64,000 nucleotides of DNA. It comes from Leucaena leucocephala. Its lineage: Eukaryota > Streptophyta > Magnoliopsida > Fabales > Fabaceae. The notes under the pieces are model-generated. The model was not told where the DNA came from and made no database searches. It was given only the letters and a program-made list of their open reading frames with translations. The DNA is taken from assembly GCA_037074615.1 (NCBI GenBank), contig CM073558.1:6067501-6131500 (forward strand). Direction: 5' to 3'. This document shows, piece after piece, positions 45,008 through 56,497 of this stretch; the first letter of the stretch is position 1, and every line of letters starts with the position of its first letter. The position numbers and the translations under genes were made by a program.

Positions 45008-45491
45008 GGGCCAGTTTGGATAAGATTTTAAAAACGAGTTTATAAAAATTGGCTTTTGAGCAGCTTATAGAAAAGAGATTTTGGAGAACAGCTTATAAAA
45101 AAAGTGATTTTTGAATAAATAAGTATTTGTATAGTTATTTCTAAAAGTACTTTTATTATTAATAAATTATAAAAAAGAGTATGAGTATTAAATGAGGAGA
45201 GATAAAAGATGAGAGAAGAGAGAGTATAAGAAAAGAAAAGAGAGAGGGTGTAAGAAAAAGTATGAGAGATGAGAGAGGGTGTAAGAAAAAGTAGAAAAAA
45301 TATAGTAATTAGTTATTTCATAAGTTATTTTACTGTTCCATAAGCTACTCTGATCAGCTTATCTTAAACTTTAGTTTTGAACTATAATTTAATCCAAAAG
45401 CCCATTTGAACAAATATAACTATTTATTTTAAAAATTTTTAAAACCTAAGTTTTGTCCAAAACTAAGTTTTGATATCATCCAAACAGCCCC
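45008..45491 (-). mobile_element. hAT-like MITE, copy 4 of 5
   Basis: GGGCCAGTTTGGATAAGATT at the left and CATCCAAACAGCCC at the right. The middle carries purine units such as GAGAGAGGGTGTAAGAAAAA, and the shared core TAGTTATTTCATAAG, TTTTACTGTTCCATAAGCTA reads opposite to copies 1 and 3. Confidence 0.65.
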
Positions 45492-45639
45492 ATGTTTAGC
45501 TTATTTTAAGTGCTTTTTCACTGTTGAAGGTAAGTATATGAGAGGAGTTTTGTCTCCAATTGGGTAAATAAGTGTTTTTGAGTATCCATTTGTATAAATA
45601 ACTTTATTTATATTTTACAAGTTCTCGTGGGTAGGTTGT

Positions 45640-46140
45640 GGTGTGGAGTCTCGAGAGAGGTGATAGTGGTGAGTGGCATAGAGTATACTCCATCAAACTG
45701 AGCTATTGAAATGCAAGAGATGCTAAAGCATGGGGAATTCTTGAAGACCTGCAACTATGCTGGGAAATGAGCTTCAAACAAATTGAGGTGGAATGTGATG
45801 CAGTAGAGGTGATGGAAGAACTGAATTTCTACAAATGAATATCGGGAATCGACTTATATCGTTTAGATCACATACATAAACTTTCTCAGAGAGAATGACA
45901 GTGTTATTTTTAAACATATTTATTGTGAAGGAAATCGTTGTGCTAACCAACTTACTGTCATGAGCAGAGATCAACATATGGAGAAAAAGTATTGCCATTC
46001 CTCACCTGATATATTTAGAATTTGTAAGAGCTGTTACAACTAGATATGGCTGGGACTGTAATACCTCCTATGATACTAATATAGTTTGCTTTGGGCTTAA
46101 CCCTTGTATAAGAAAAATACTTTGTTTAAGGCTTTTTTAT
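45640..46140 (+). pseudogene. LINE RNase H and 3' end remnant
   Basis: Plus-strand reading gives RDAKAWGILEDLQLCWEMSF and QIEVECDAVEVMEELN, the core of a LINE-type RNase H (glutamate- and aspartate-bearing helix and strand). After a shift comes IFKHIYCEGNRCANQL. The 3' end reads CCCTTGTATAAGAAAAATAC, resembling the other LINE tails here. Dead and 5'-truncated. Confidence 0.7.
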
Positions 46141-46457
46141 TGGAACAATGATTAAAGTTTAAGGATTATTTAATAGGAAAAAAATTAAGTTTTTTTTATC
46201 AGAACAACTTTACCTAAATAAGAGGATTCAATGTCAAATTAAATTGATATTTTTAAAATTTTTCTGAAATTAATTAGATGGTCTTTCTTTGTTGTTTTAA
46301 GAAGATATAGATGGTCTTTCTATAATTATTACAAACTTTTCGTGGATTTTACTAAAATTATACAAAATGTCATTTCTATTTTCATTATTTACATAAATCT
46401 CTCTCATGAAAAATAAATTTTATAAAGTTTTCCTCCAATTTTTTTTCTTTTCAACCA

Positions 46458-46750
46458 ATCCTTTTGGCCTTGTTTATTTTTTATTCTTAGAAATAAATCT
46501 TTTTTTTCAAAATAAAAAATTGTTTGATAATTCATTTTTAGTTAACTGTTTTGTAAAATAAAAATCAGAATAATTTTACCTAATTTGTTATTTTAAATTT
46601 TGTGGAATTAAAAAAATGGATAATATGTTTTGTCTAGAATAATCATCCAAACAGATTTTTTTCTCTTCCCAAAACTTATTCTAAAAAATAATTTTATAAA
46701 AATATTCTAAAAATATAAAAATTAAAAAGAAAATCCAACAAAGCATCTTG
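46458..46750. repeat. possible hAT-like MITE
   Basis: A left edge GGCCTTGTTTATTTTTTATT and right edge AAATCCAACAAAGC are weakly inverted, with AATCATCCAAACAGATTTTT inside. AT-rich and non-coding; boundaries tentative. Confidence 0.35.
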
Positions 46751-47404
46751 ATTGTTAGAGTTAAATATATATCCTCCGCACAAGTTTAAAGTTAAGTGTT
46801 GTTTTTTGTTTTTGGCAACAATCCTGTGACTTGTGAGTTGTGGAAATCACATGGATCACTTATTTATTTTTATTTTGAAAATATACATGGATCACGCCTC
46901 AAATTCAAAATAAAAAGAGGAAAATCTCAATTAAATACCTTCAAAATAATAAACTTTAAATTCAGACTTACACTATTAATAATTTCCTAATCAAGCAATA
47001 TATTTAATTAAATATTTCTGAATGTTGTTAGAAGACTAGAATATCTCTGCGTAGTTGAAAAAGAAATTTGAAGATAAAATGTAGCCTTGAATTTGTTTTA
47101 AATATTTTTCAGAAATCAAATTTTGTTTGGTTGTAAAAATCAACACTAATTTTTCATTTAATGCAGCCTTGAAAAATTACTAAACGACATTGCAATAAAC
47201 GATGGTATCTTTTCCACCTGCTTATAATATGCATTCGACAAGTGTAGCTCCATTGAAATAATTCATGGAATAGAAAACCCAAAAAAACTCAATTTAGTGG
47301 TGTGCATATATATACAATGCCACAACCACCAAAAAACATGGTGGCTTGAAATAGAAGAAAGAATTCCAAATAAAAATGAGAAAGAAATTGAGATAATGAT
47401 GACG
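46751..47404. other. AT-rich intergenic DNA
   Basis: No gene or clear element; open frames are short and compositionally biased. Confidence 0.5.
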
Positions 47405-47570
47405 GTCATACCAACAAGTATTAATTTAAGTAGAATGGGGTTTTTGTCATTTGAGCATAGAGTTTTAAGTTCGAATCCATATGAATGTAAAAAATATTTT
47501 TAAAAAAATTACTCTTAATTAGATTCGATAATACTTAAATCTGATTCAATTAGATAGCTATATATAAAAA
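47405..47570 (+). repeat. SINE-like repeat
   Basis: A perfect B-box core AGTTCGAATCC at 47468-47478, an A-box-like TTTAAGTAGAATGG before it, and a tail with ATTAGATTCGATAATACTTA and CAATTAGATAGC. The tail recurs at 52,660-52,735 and 62,845-62,895, so it belongs to a dispersed family. Confidence 0.55.
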
Positions 47571-48328
47571 GTGATATGACAATGAAGAATTATAAATTGT
47601 GTGGTGCAATATTTGATTGAGACAAGTAAACAGAAGAAGCATAGTATGCCACAATTTGGCTTTGGGAATGAATTTCATGCTATTTTGTTGGGAACATGTT
47701 AATTTGACTATTTACATTTATTTATCTATTGTATATTTCGGCCATTGCAATTTTCAACCACAGTTTGGATGCTATGTAATAAAAACTAAAATTTGATTGT
47801 TTGCCAATTAAATCTAAAAGTGTTTTATTTATTTTCACGTTCAAACAAAAAAATGATTTCTAAAAAAATTGTTGAAACAAAATTAGACCTACATCTACCT
47901 TAAATTTCCTTTTTAAATATAGAGAGACATTTTAGTCTTTTAACAACATTAATAAATTCTTAACGGGGCCTCTTAGCCTGATTATAAATTTGTACAAAGT
48001 ATAGTTATGAATTTAGATTTTGGAATTTTAGCAGGATTTAATTAGGATTTTTCCTAAAAAGAATGTGTGTGTAATTTTAAATTTTTTTAGTTCTAACAAG
48101 GGATTGATGTAAATTATGAAAAGACAAAGCAAGTTGGTGTAATTGAAAAAAAGGAGTGTTTATAGTTTATTTTATATTTTTAAGAAGTATATAATATTTT
48201 AAGAAAGATTATATAACTTTAATAAACTAAAAAAATAAAGACTTTTTTTACTAATATATGAGTCTCATGTTACAGAGTCCAAGAAATGAGAATTATATTG
48301 TATTCATACAATCAAACATATAAACTAA
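47571..48328. other. AT-rich intergenic DNA
   Basis: Nothing recognised beyond a possible decayed MITE near 47,760-47,900. Confidence 0.45.
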
Positions 48329-48509
48329 CGGGAGTTAGTTTGAGTGGTAAGCGGTTCAATATTGTTTAAACGAGGTCTCGAGTTTGAACTTTGGCGTATG
48401 CAAAAACTTTCCGTTAGGAGACTCACCCACTATAACCAGATGCGTGACGCGGGTCAGATCCGGATGTAGTAGCCAAAGCTCAAGTGAACCGGGTGGGCAA
48501 TAAAAAAAA
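48329..48509 (+). mobile_element. SINE retrotransposon
   Basis: About 180 bp. A box TAGTTTGAGTGG at 48336-48347 and B-box-like GAGTTTGAACT at 48380-48390 are spaced as in a tRNA-derived RNA polymerase III promoter. The body (CAGATGCGTGACGCGGGTCA, GGATGTAGTAGCCAAAGC) is much more GC-rich than the surroundings, and the 3' end is GGGCAATA followed by an A-rich tail. No matching duplication was found. The element is non-coding; it would depend on a LINE for movement. Confidence 0.75.
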
Positions 48510-49300
48510 GAAAGATATTCCAATCTCCTTTCTTGTTTCTTTTGTTTTTTGTTTTTATTAAAAGAGAGTTTAGATAAATTGGTTATCAGTGAATCATTGG
48601 TTAGGCATATATTTAAGTTTAAAAAGTGTTTATAAAAATACTTAAAATTATCCATCAACAATATACTCATACTTTTGAACCTACAATTGTATAGGTTACA
48701 TGTTAAATCCGGGCTGATTAAACCAACAGTTTTTTAGCTCCACCTTCCTTCATATATTATATATTAATTAAACTATTTTCTTACTAAGATATAATTTATT
48801 AACATAAATATTATTTAGTTATTGTTTGGAGTAATATCTTCAATATATATATATTTTTCAACCTTTTTAACTTTCAATTTGACATGTCGTCATTGTATTC
48901 AAAAGAATATTTTTGAGAAGAATATTAACAAATTGGACTAATTAAAACAAAATTTTAAAAATAAACTAAAAGAAGATTTGTATGTAATTTAATTGAGTTA
49001 AAGACAGAATATATAGATGGATGGAGAATAGTCAAGTAATAAATATTGTAGATCTCAAAGATAAAAACCTTGTAAATAGCACAAAGACAAGAAGGCGTGT
49101 TTCTCTCTGTAATTGTGACACACAAGCTTACACACTAGACGGGCTTCCTCTGGTGGGTATCGTTTGACCGGCGGCGCCACCACCTGAATGGCGGAGAGGA
49201 AAAAGTCTCTCACCCTCTCACCCTCCTACCACTTGTCCCCTCTTCACTCTCTCATCCACAAATCAACATAGTCACTCACCCCTCCACTAAAAACTAGGAC
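48510..49300. other. intergenic DNA upstream of the zinc-finger gene
   Basis: AT-rich until about 49,080, then more GC-rich (GACCGGCGGCGCCACCACCT near 49,170), probably the promoter of the downstream gene. No coding sequence was recognised. Confidence 0.45.
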
Positions 49301-49458
49301 TTGCCATCTCCCAATTTTTTCCCCTATATTCAACCCCTCACATTACAACACAACTCTCACTCTCTTCCTTCACAACATTCACACACATACACACACACAA
49401 CACCCCAAAACACAAACCATCCGTTTTCTTCTCTCTTCTGGTTCTCCTTCTATATTGT
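49301..49458 (+). promoter_or_regulatory. pyrimidine-rich leader of the zinc-finger gene
   Basis: CT- and CA-rich sequence (CTCTCACTCTCTTCCTTC, ACACACATACACACACACAA), typical of plant core promoter and 5' UTR. A weak TATA-like CTATATT at 49323-49329 is possible. Confidence 0.4.
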
Positions 49459-50991
49459 ATGGCCCTTATGGTCGGCGATAAACAATCTAATACCTTGAAG
49501 CACTTCTGCAAAATCTGCAAGAAAGGGTTCGGGTGTGGGAGAGCTTTAGGAGGCCACATGAGGGCGCATGGCCTTGGAGACGACGGTGGCGGGATGGATG
49601 ATGATGACGACGCGGCCAGCGACTGGGATGGTGGTGGGGATGCTAATGTTCCTCCGTCCATAAAAAAAAATTATGCGTTGAGGACGAACTCCAATCGGTT
49701 TAAGAATTCTATTAGGACTTGTGAGAATTGTGGCACAGTGTTCTGGTCTTGGAAGTCCTTCCTTGAACATGGTAATGGTAAGTGCAGTTCCGATGACACC
49801 GCTGATGACTCGTTTGTCTCATCGGACGGCGACGATATGTCGGGTGGTGGTGGTCGGAGAAGTTGTAGTAATTCGTCTAAGAGGAAGAGGTCTGTTGGAA
49901 CCAAAGTGGGAAGCTTCAATTATAATAACCCTAATTGCTCAGCATCCAATGAAGACGAAGACCTCGCTAACTGTTTGATGATGCTGTCGAGCGCCACCGT
50001 GGAGACCGATGAATCTTCTGCATTGGCGATGAGCAAAGACGAAGAGAGAAGAAGAAACCCTAGTTTGAGCTTCATGGTTCCAACGTCACAAGTCCCTTCA
50101 TCAGATCATCATAACAAAGCCAAAGAGGTAGGCGGCAACAATAATCATAATAAGGGTTTGTTTGAATGCAAAGCATGCAAAAAAGTGTTCAATTCGCATC
50201 AAGCATTGGGCGGTCACAGAGCCAGCCACAAGAAAGTCAAAGGATGCTTCGCCGCTAGGCTCGACAACCTCGACGACACCGGCGCCGATGATGACGTAAT
50301 CACCTATGAAGATCAACTCTTCCCAACGAACAAATCCAACAACCTTCACTTCGATCATGGCTCCAACAACAACAATGCCTCATCATCATCCTCTAAAAGG
50401 AAATCAAAAGTCCACGAATGCTCGATATGCCACCGAGTTTTCTCGTCCGGACAAGCTCTGGGAGGACACAAGAGGTGTCATTGGATTACATCGAACGCAC
50501 CAGACACTTCGGCGTTGGCTAGGTTTCAGCAATTTCAAGAACAAATAGAACAACACATTAAAAATAACGCAGTTGTTATACCTAATAAGTTCGACTCTGA
50601 CCCGATTGATCTGAAGCTCGATCTCAACCTCCCGGATCCACAGCCGGATTCCAGCCGCCGCACCGTAATCTACTTACCGTCATGGGTAGGTGGTGGTGGA
50701 GAAAGAGTAGTAAAGGAACATAAAGAAGACAATATTAGTCAAAGCCATCAAATGGACAACGAGAACAAGGGCGAAGAATGCAAGAACAATAGCAGCAAAA
50801 AAAACCTTAACATTAGCAATGGTTCGACGATGCAAAATGTGATCGTGGTGGAAGATGACGAAGCTGACAGTAAGGTGAAGTTAGCGAAACTAAGTGAACT
50901 AAAAGACATGACAGAAGAAGGCAGTTCTTCGGCATGGTTACAGGTGGGAATCGGTTCTTCGACAACCACTGACGTGGGAACTGACCCATAA
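49459..50991 (+). CDS. ZAT: ZAT-type C2H2 zinc-finger repressor
   Basis: A single-exon gene of 510 codons without introns, as usual in the plant Q-type C2H2 family of nuclear DNA-binding proteins. Finger 1 spans residues 17-37 (Cys17, Cys20, His33, His37; RALGGH variant). An atypical C2HC-like finger lies at 88-109 (CENCGTVFWSWKSFLEHGN), preceded by the KNYALRTN motif shared by ZAT1/4/9-like proteins. Finger 3 is at 237-257 and finger 4 at 321-341, both with QALGGH. An EAR repression motif LKLDLNL (385-391, continuing DLNLP) suggests recruitment of TOPLESS-type co-repressors. An acidic Asp/Gly tract (41-61) and a basic patch (SSKRKR) near 138-145, a possible nuclear signal, are also seen. The start ATG at 49459 precedes finger 1 by 16 residues; Met4 is an alternative. 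Four fingers rather than two places it near ZAT4/ZAT9. No lesion is seen. Confidence 0.93.
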   Translation: MALMVGDKQSNTLKHFCKICKKGFGCGRALGGHMRAHGLGDDGGGMDDDDDAASDWDGGGDANVPPSIKKNYALRTNSNRFKNSIRTCENCGTVFWSWKSFLEHGNGKCSSDDTADDSFVSSDGDDMSGGGGRRSCSNSSKRKRSVGTKVGSFNYNNPNCSASNEDEDLANCLMMLSSATVETDESSALAMSKDEERRRNPSLSFMVPTSQVPSSDHHNKAKEVGGNNNHNKGLFECKACKKVFNSHQALGGHRASHKKVKGCFAARLDNLDDTGADDDVITYEDQLFPTNKSNNLHFDHGSNNNNASSSSSKRKSKVHECSICHRVFSSGQALGGHKRCHWITSNAPDTSALARFQQFQEQIEQHIKNNAVVIPNKFDSDPIDLKLDLNLPDPQPDSSRRTVIYLPSWVGGGGERVVKEHKEDNISQSHQMDNENKGEECKNNSSKKNLNISNGSTMQNVIVVEDDEADSKVKLAKLSELKDMTEEGSSSAWLQVGIGSSTTTDVGTDP

Positions 50992-51290
50992 ATCTAAAAA
51001 AATATATATAGATTTTTGCAAAACCATACAAAAAACTGGATAAATTGTTGTGGTTTTCTCATTTTTTTCGATCTTATTTTTTTGTTAAACAAAAGGAAAT
51101 ACAACCCAGAAAAGGTAAATAGTTATAGGGAGAGTACAGTTACAGAGACACACACACATACTCATCAAGATTCTGATGACACACTACTGTTGTTATACAC
51201 TGTTCATTTCTATAATACCTTCTTTAGTTTGTCTTCATTATTGGCGTTGATAATCATGAAGAAAATAAGCCGTGACTTCATTGAAGTATC

Positions 51291-51313
51291 ATATATATAT
51301 ATATATATATATA
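51291..51313. repeat. (TA)n microsatellite
   Basis: About eleven TA units in the 3' flank of the zinc-finger gene. Confidence 0.9.
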
Positions 51314-51894
51314 GCACCCAATAACAATGTTATAATAATATGTATTATTATAGAAATCTCTCATGTCTTGATAAACTTGAACTTTTTAAGCGATTTTAGC
51401 ATGAGGTTTCTTTGATTTTTATTAAATCCAATATGATTATTGTTGTTATGATCTTAATTAATCTCTTGGATTTCATCTTAAGCTTTGGAATCTTAATACG
51501 CTTTTACATAAAAGAGTTCTTAACATAATTATTTGGCTATATGATAAAAGACTCATAATTTTTTTTTTTACATCATCAATGCAAAACCTTGATTTATACA
51601 ATCGAATCATAGTGAAACAGAGAAGGTCAAGATGTTCATAGTGGATTACCAACAACAAATTGCAAAGCAAATGTTCGAAGGAAGGTTTAATTAATTAGGT
51701 GACTAATATTAATTACTTTATTAATAGATGACCCTAGAAATCTATAAAGGGTCTCAGTCCATTTGTTTGGAGTGTGGGGTTGTGTAATTCTTATCAAAAT
51801 GAAAGAGGGTAACTTGGGGTGATTTGTGATTAATGAGATTCTTCTTGATTCAGTTCGCAATCCAGAATCACATGTTCACTTTTAATCCTAAGAA
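51314..51894. other. intergenic DNA
   Basis: No gene recognised. The last 150 bases are less AT-rich and lead into the small open frame at 51895. Confidence 0.45.
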
Positions 51895-52155
51895 ATGACA
51901 TTACAAATCAGGAAAGTGGGAAGAAGAACGAATGATCAAACTAGATCGATCCCTTTGAAACTCTCAAAAGTGAGGCATCGAACATCATCCTGGGAGCTTA
52001 ACAAGCTTCGAGATTGGTTCAGCCATGGAAGCTTCAGTAAGTTGCAGAATCGATCGCCAGCCAAGAAATCTCCAGGAAGCTGGTTGTGCCAAGTGAATGA
52101 GAGGATTATATTGGATCTGGAATTGAGGTACAGAAATGGCGGACTGGAAAGATGA
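51895..52155 (+). CDS. small basic hypothetical protein
   Basis: An 86-codon frame starting with ATG. The product is basic and rich in Arg, Lys and Ser (KVRHRTSSWELNKLRDWFSH, NRSPAKKSPGSWLCQ). Its base composition is clearly richer in GC than its flanks and it has no low-complexity bias, which favours coding or formerly coding DNA. I do not recognise the family. It could be a small gene, an exon of a larger gene whose other exons were not found, or a relic. Confidence 0.3.
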   Translation: MTLQIRKVGRRTNDQTRSIPLKLSKVRHRTSSWELNKLRDWFSHGSFSKLQNRSPAKKSPGSWLCQVNERIILDLELRYRNGGLER

Positions 52156-53698
52156 ATCGTTAGATATCAGTCCTTACTTCTACCTCTTTGATGATAAAAT
52201 ACTTCAGTACATCATCTTCAGTTTTAATCCTACCACTTGACTGCAATACAATACAATACAATGTTAAATAATTATACAAATCATGCCGGGATTAGTTATT
52301 TAAAGCAAGTTAATCAAACAAGTTATTTTTTTCCTTTCATCTTCTATCTTAAAAACATGTTTTTGAGAGCAAGTTTATTTTATCAGACAAGTTTTTACAT
52401 TTTTTAGTTCTTAGATATGATTATCGGAATAACATTCAAACAGATTTTCTTCTTGTTTTGTTCTAAAATAACAGTTTTACGAACAATGAAACTAAAACAG
52501 AATTAAACAAGCCCATTGTTTCATTCTATTTTCATTTTTCATAGGATGCGCATTTTTTAACATTATACATTTGTAAAATATCTCCAAATTAAAAGAAAGA
52601 GAAAAACTAATGAAGAGTGAACAATAAGACATGAATTTTGAATTAAAAAAGAAAATTTTGAAAAGAGTTATTCCTAATTGAGTTTGACAATACTTAAACC
52701 CAACCCAATGAAATAGCCGAATAAAAAATGGCAATAATAAGAAAGCAATAGATATTATACTCTCTCTTATCTTAATATAAGAGTTAATTGATTTTTTTAG
52801 ATAAATTAATAAAATAAAATAAATTAGTTAAATATGATCAAATCTAACCTTTAAGATGAATTCATATTATATACTTCTTAATCTACTCAAATTAGTAAAC
52901 TAGTTCTTATATTAGTTATAATTAATTAATTAATTTATTTGATTTCTTTAGTCTATATAAAAAAGTTAAATAGTTCTTATATTAAATATTAAATAGAGTA
53001 TATATAGTTTATTCTACCAAAAAGGAATCATTTTCCATGGCATATACTTTTTTTCCTAAGTATAGGTATCCTTCTATTGAAGGCAATCCTATTCAAGACA
53101 CTATCGGGCACTAAATGTGAGCACTTCTTCTAGTAGAGATCCAAACTTTAATTTATTATTATAAAAGACTAACCCCTTCTATTAAACCTAACCTCCTTGA
53201 TTTTCCATCGCACATACTAAAGCAGAAGAGTCATCACAACATGAATTAACAACGCCATAACTTGCAAATGTTGCATCCAGTACAAAGCTGCATATTTCAC
53301 CGTTCTGGCAGAGATGATTTAAAAAAGGAAGAAACTTGCCTTTCAAGTTAGAGTTTCTGTATTTAGTAGGTTCTTACATGTGCAATATAAAGCATGAGCA
53401 TTGTGATATAGCACGTATCAAAGAGTTGTTAAGCAATAATTGCTTAGTTCATGATGACCATGAGGCCTTTTGAGTCCAATTTGATGTTAATTCTGCTTTC
53501 AATGTGCAATCGTTGACGCTACTTCATACAAAGAGCTTAAATCCAACCTATCTCCTTCAACCTGTTACAGATTCCATAAGTTACCTGAAATACTGATAAA
53601 TTAGTAATTGGAAAAGCAATATCTAACAGATTTAAGTTATAATTTACTTGAAACAGATCTTATCATGTATTAATGAGTCAAAAATAAAATAGATGTAC
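52156..53698. other. repeat-rich intergenic DNA
   Basis: Contains a possible hAT-like MITE near 52,290-52,513 (right edge AAACAAGCCC), a SINE-type tail at 52,640-52,735, and an AT-rich MITE-like stretch at 52,750-53,010. The part 53,040-53,600 is less AT-rich and may be a gene relic, but no frame is recognisable. Confidence 0.4.
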
Positions 53699-53699
53699 T

Positions 53700-53966
53700 C
53701 CCTTGGGTCTTTGTCCTTATTATAAGACACTTCTCAGTACCCGATTAAAACTAATGAGAAGTGGTTAAGTCATTAAGTTAGTCTGAAAATGAAATAAATT
53801 CTCAAATTTACCCATATTGAATGACATGAATTACAACCAAGAAGTCAAAGAAGATGCAATTAATAGGGGCAATCTTGAAAAATTATAATTAATACCCCAC
53901 TTATTGACTTATAATAAAAACGATATGTTCCTTTTAAAATATCCCTTATAATAAGGACTAAGGAAT
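53700..53966. mobile_element. Stowaway-like MITE
   Basis: Left end TA-CTCCCTTGGGTCTTTGTC then CTTATTATAAG; right end CTTATAATAAGGACTAAGGA. The inverted arms pair over about 20 bases with few mismatches. Non-coding. Confidence 0.6.
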
Positions 53967-54245
53967 ATATAATAGTAATAAATTTATATTTTTATATATT
54001 TATTTATATTATTTTAATAATTTTTTATTATTATTTTAGTCTTTAATTATATTATTTGTATACTAATTAGATTAATGTCTTATATTAAATTAATATTTAA
54101 TAAGAGTATAATTATTATATTTTTTACAATTTCTCTTAAATAATTATTTTTAAAATAAAATATATTATATTATTATAATTTATATTTTAGGTATCTAGAA
54201 AAAATCAAAATTTATAAATAATAATAAAAGAATATAAATTTAAAA

Positions 54246-54860
54246 ATGAGTGAGAATCCCGTGGGGCCAAATTTTACTATTTGGGCTCCTTGGGTTTTAT
54301 TCCCTTCTTCAGCTTATATTCCAGGATGCCCCGCGCAGGAGTGGGACCACTGTGCCGCGTCGTCACCATCATCATCCATCTCCTCCACGCCATTCACCCA
54401 CCTTCCATCATCTTCATCAAACCTCCACCTCTATTCCATTCCATTTCCTCCGCAGGCCGACACACTATCATCTCCTTCACTCCTTCCACCACCTTTCCAC
54501 CGTCGACTCTCACCATCATCCATCTTGCACCTCCATATCGACAGTTTTTACAACCCAAGCCGTCACCATACCATTCCATCATCATCATCATCACACGCCT
54601 CAGTCTCCACGCAAGGCCGTAGAACCATCGTCATCGAAGACCATATCCACGCCTGTAGACTCCACCGTTCCAGCAGCATCTCAGAACCTCCTCCTCGGAC
54701 AGCACAGAAGCAACGTACACAGAAGCAGCGAGCGACGGAGCAGAGAACCAGCGATGACGGCACACTGAGCAGAGCAATGCTATAGACCAGATCGACGGCA
54801 GCACTCCCTTCAATCCAAATCATTATTCAATGTTTGAGTTCTCAAGTGTGATGTAGTCCG
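54246..54860. other. GC-rich island with overlapping open frames
   Basis: About 600 bp of CA/CT-rich, relatively GC-rich DNA, sharply bounded by extremely AT-rich DNA on both sides. Three plus-strand frames and several minus-strand frames stay open for 60-180 codons, giving Ser/Pro/His/Thr-rich peptides (such as HHPSPPRHSPTFHHLHQTS). Open frames in many registers at once point to composition rather than selection on one protein. It could be a diverged CA/TC repeat, a captured promoter or exon, or a transposon piece. I do not recognise it. Confidence 0.5.
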
Positions 54861-56354
54861 TGCTAGTCCGCTCAAATCCTCGTATTCAATGGTAAGGATA
54901 TGAGTTGGGGGCCACTTACTTTAGTTCTCTGCTCATTAATTAATTTTTAATTTTAAAATAATTTTATAATTATTAAAAAAATTTATAATAATTATTTATA
55001 TTTATTAAGGATTATTATAACTAAATTATTATTTAATATTTGATATTGAACTGACTATAATTTACTTTTATTATTCTATTTTAGTTTAATACTTTGTACT
55101 AAAATTTTAGTAAATATTTAATAATTTTTTAAAATAATTTAAATTATTAAATTATTTTATTTCTTGTTAGTTTTAGTCATACGTTTATGAATTATTAAAT
55201 TATAATTAAATATTATTTTTTAATATTTTTAGTTTCAATTTATTATTCTGATAACAGTTAATAGATTGAAACTTTAGAAAATATCTTATAAAAATTCAAT
55301 GTGCCTTAGTTGCTTGATTAAAAGTTTAATTATAATTATTTATTTATTATTTTTAATTCAAATATATTTTGAAATTATGATTACTTGTATTTATTGAATT
55401 TGAGGATTGTGTTTATTATTGTTAATTACTTTCTTTTTCATTCCATTCACTCATTATCAATCCTAATCACTATCTTTAAATTGAAAATATTAAAAATATT
55501 TTATTTAAATTAATTTTAACTTTTGCATTTCAAACCAAATCTCATTTTATAGTTTAAGTTATATTGCATTTAGTTACTTAATAATTTTATTTTTAGTTTT
55601 AACTCCTCAAAGAAAATGACTCAAAGTTGTACTATCTGTAATATTTAGTTAAATTTTTGAAGTAATATCAAGGTATATTTTCTAAGTAGCAGTTAATAAC
55701 TAACGGGATACAATTGAATGATATTTGATGGATAATAGAGATTAAGAATATATCCAACTTCAACTAAGAAAATACAGATGCAGGGTCACTGTCATAGCAA
55801 GAACAAGTGAGTGACATGAACAATGGAAGATGCATACTACAAGAATTTGTGAAAGTAGACATGTATAAGCCAAGTAATGGAGAAAGCTACACATGGAGGG
55901 CCCTGATCGGCAGGAGACCGAGCCATTCTAACAAGTCTCCATAACACACTAAGAGGCAAGACTTTGTGAAAGAAGACATCTATAAGTCAAGTACTGGGTC
56001 ATCCTATTCTCTACTAACAAATGAGCTCTTGACATTCTAGATTTACTAAGGATGTTTTACAGTCAGAATCACAATTGAGAAAGACATCATGCTCATTAAT
56101 AAAATCATTCCATCTCTCTCCTAGTGTCCACAAGGTTGACTGTGATCAACTATAGAACATTGCCTTCTGATGGGGAAATGGTTATAGATAATGTATCTCT
56201 ATTTGCAAAACCTTGCATTAATATGGTCCCCTGTGTCAACATTGAGTTATTGCCCATTCAAACACTTGAGGTAGTTCAAACACATACAAAAAAGGCCATT
56301 GGATATACCTGTAAGAAGAATATATCAAACAATATGGGATCTATTGAAATAGGG
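54861..56354. other. AT-rich DNA, no gene recognised
   Basis: Up to 55,740 it is extremely AT-rich. From 55,780 to 56,340 the composition is closer to transcribed DNA (for example CATGGAGGGCCCTGATCGGC) with an open frame at 56124-56357 (ATG-less or alternative start), but no protein family is recognised. Confidence 0.4.
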
Positions 56355-56497
56355 TAGAGGAAGGCTGAAGAGAACGCTCAATAAAATTATTGAATGAAGA
56401 TTAAGTTATTGATAGAGTATAATAGTATCATGCGATTTATATAACTAACTCTACCTAATGGAATAAGATTGTTTCTTCTTGTTGTTGTTGTTGCCCC
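56355..56497 (+). pseudogene. RTE-type LINE 3' remnant
   Basis: GRGRLKRTLNKIIE can be read at the left, matching RVRPKRILNEVFE of the copy at 3997-4501. The 3' end GGAATAAGATTGTTTCTTCT followed by TGTTGTTGTTGTTG matches the TTG-type tail of that copy. Stops are frequent. Confidence 0.7.

Noticed and set aside
44570..45030. TTTAGCTTAT / ATTAGCTTAT as a duplication around the MITE at 45008
   Set aside because: The right-hand match is a few bases away from the element end and not adjacent, so it is probably chance.
48335..48390. tRNA gene
   Set aside because: A and B boxes are present, but no cloverleaf or acceptor stem can be formed and an A-rich tail follows; a SINE fits better. The same holds for the other A/B-box sites.
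54246..54785. Ser/His/Pro-rich protein-coding gene in the GC-rich island
   Set aside because: Three overlapping plus frames and several minus frames are equally open, so no single frame is supported; it was kept only as an island of interest.
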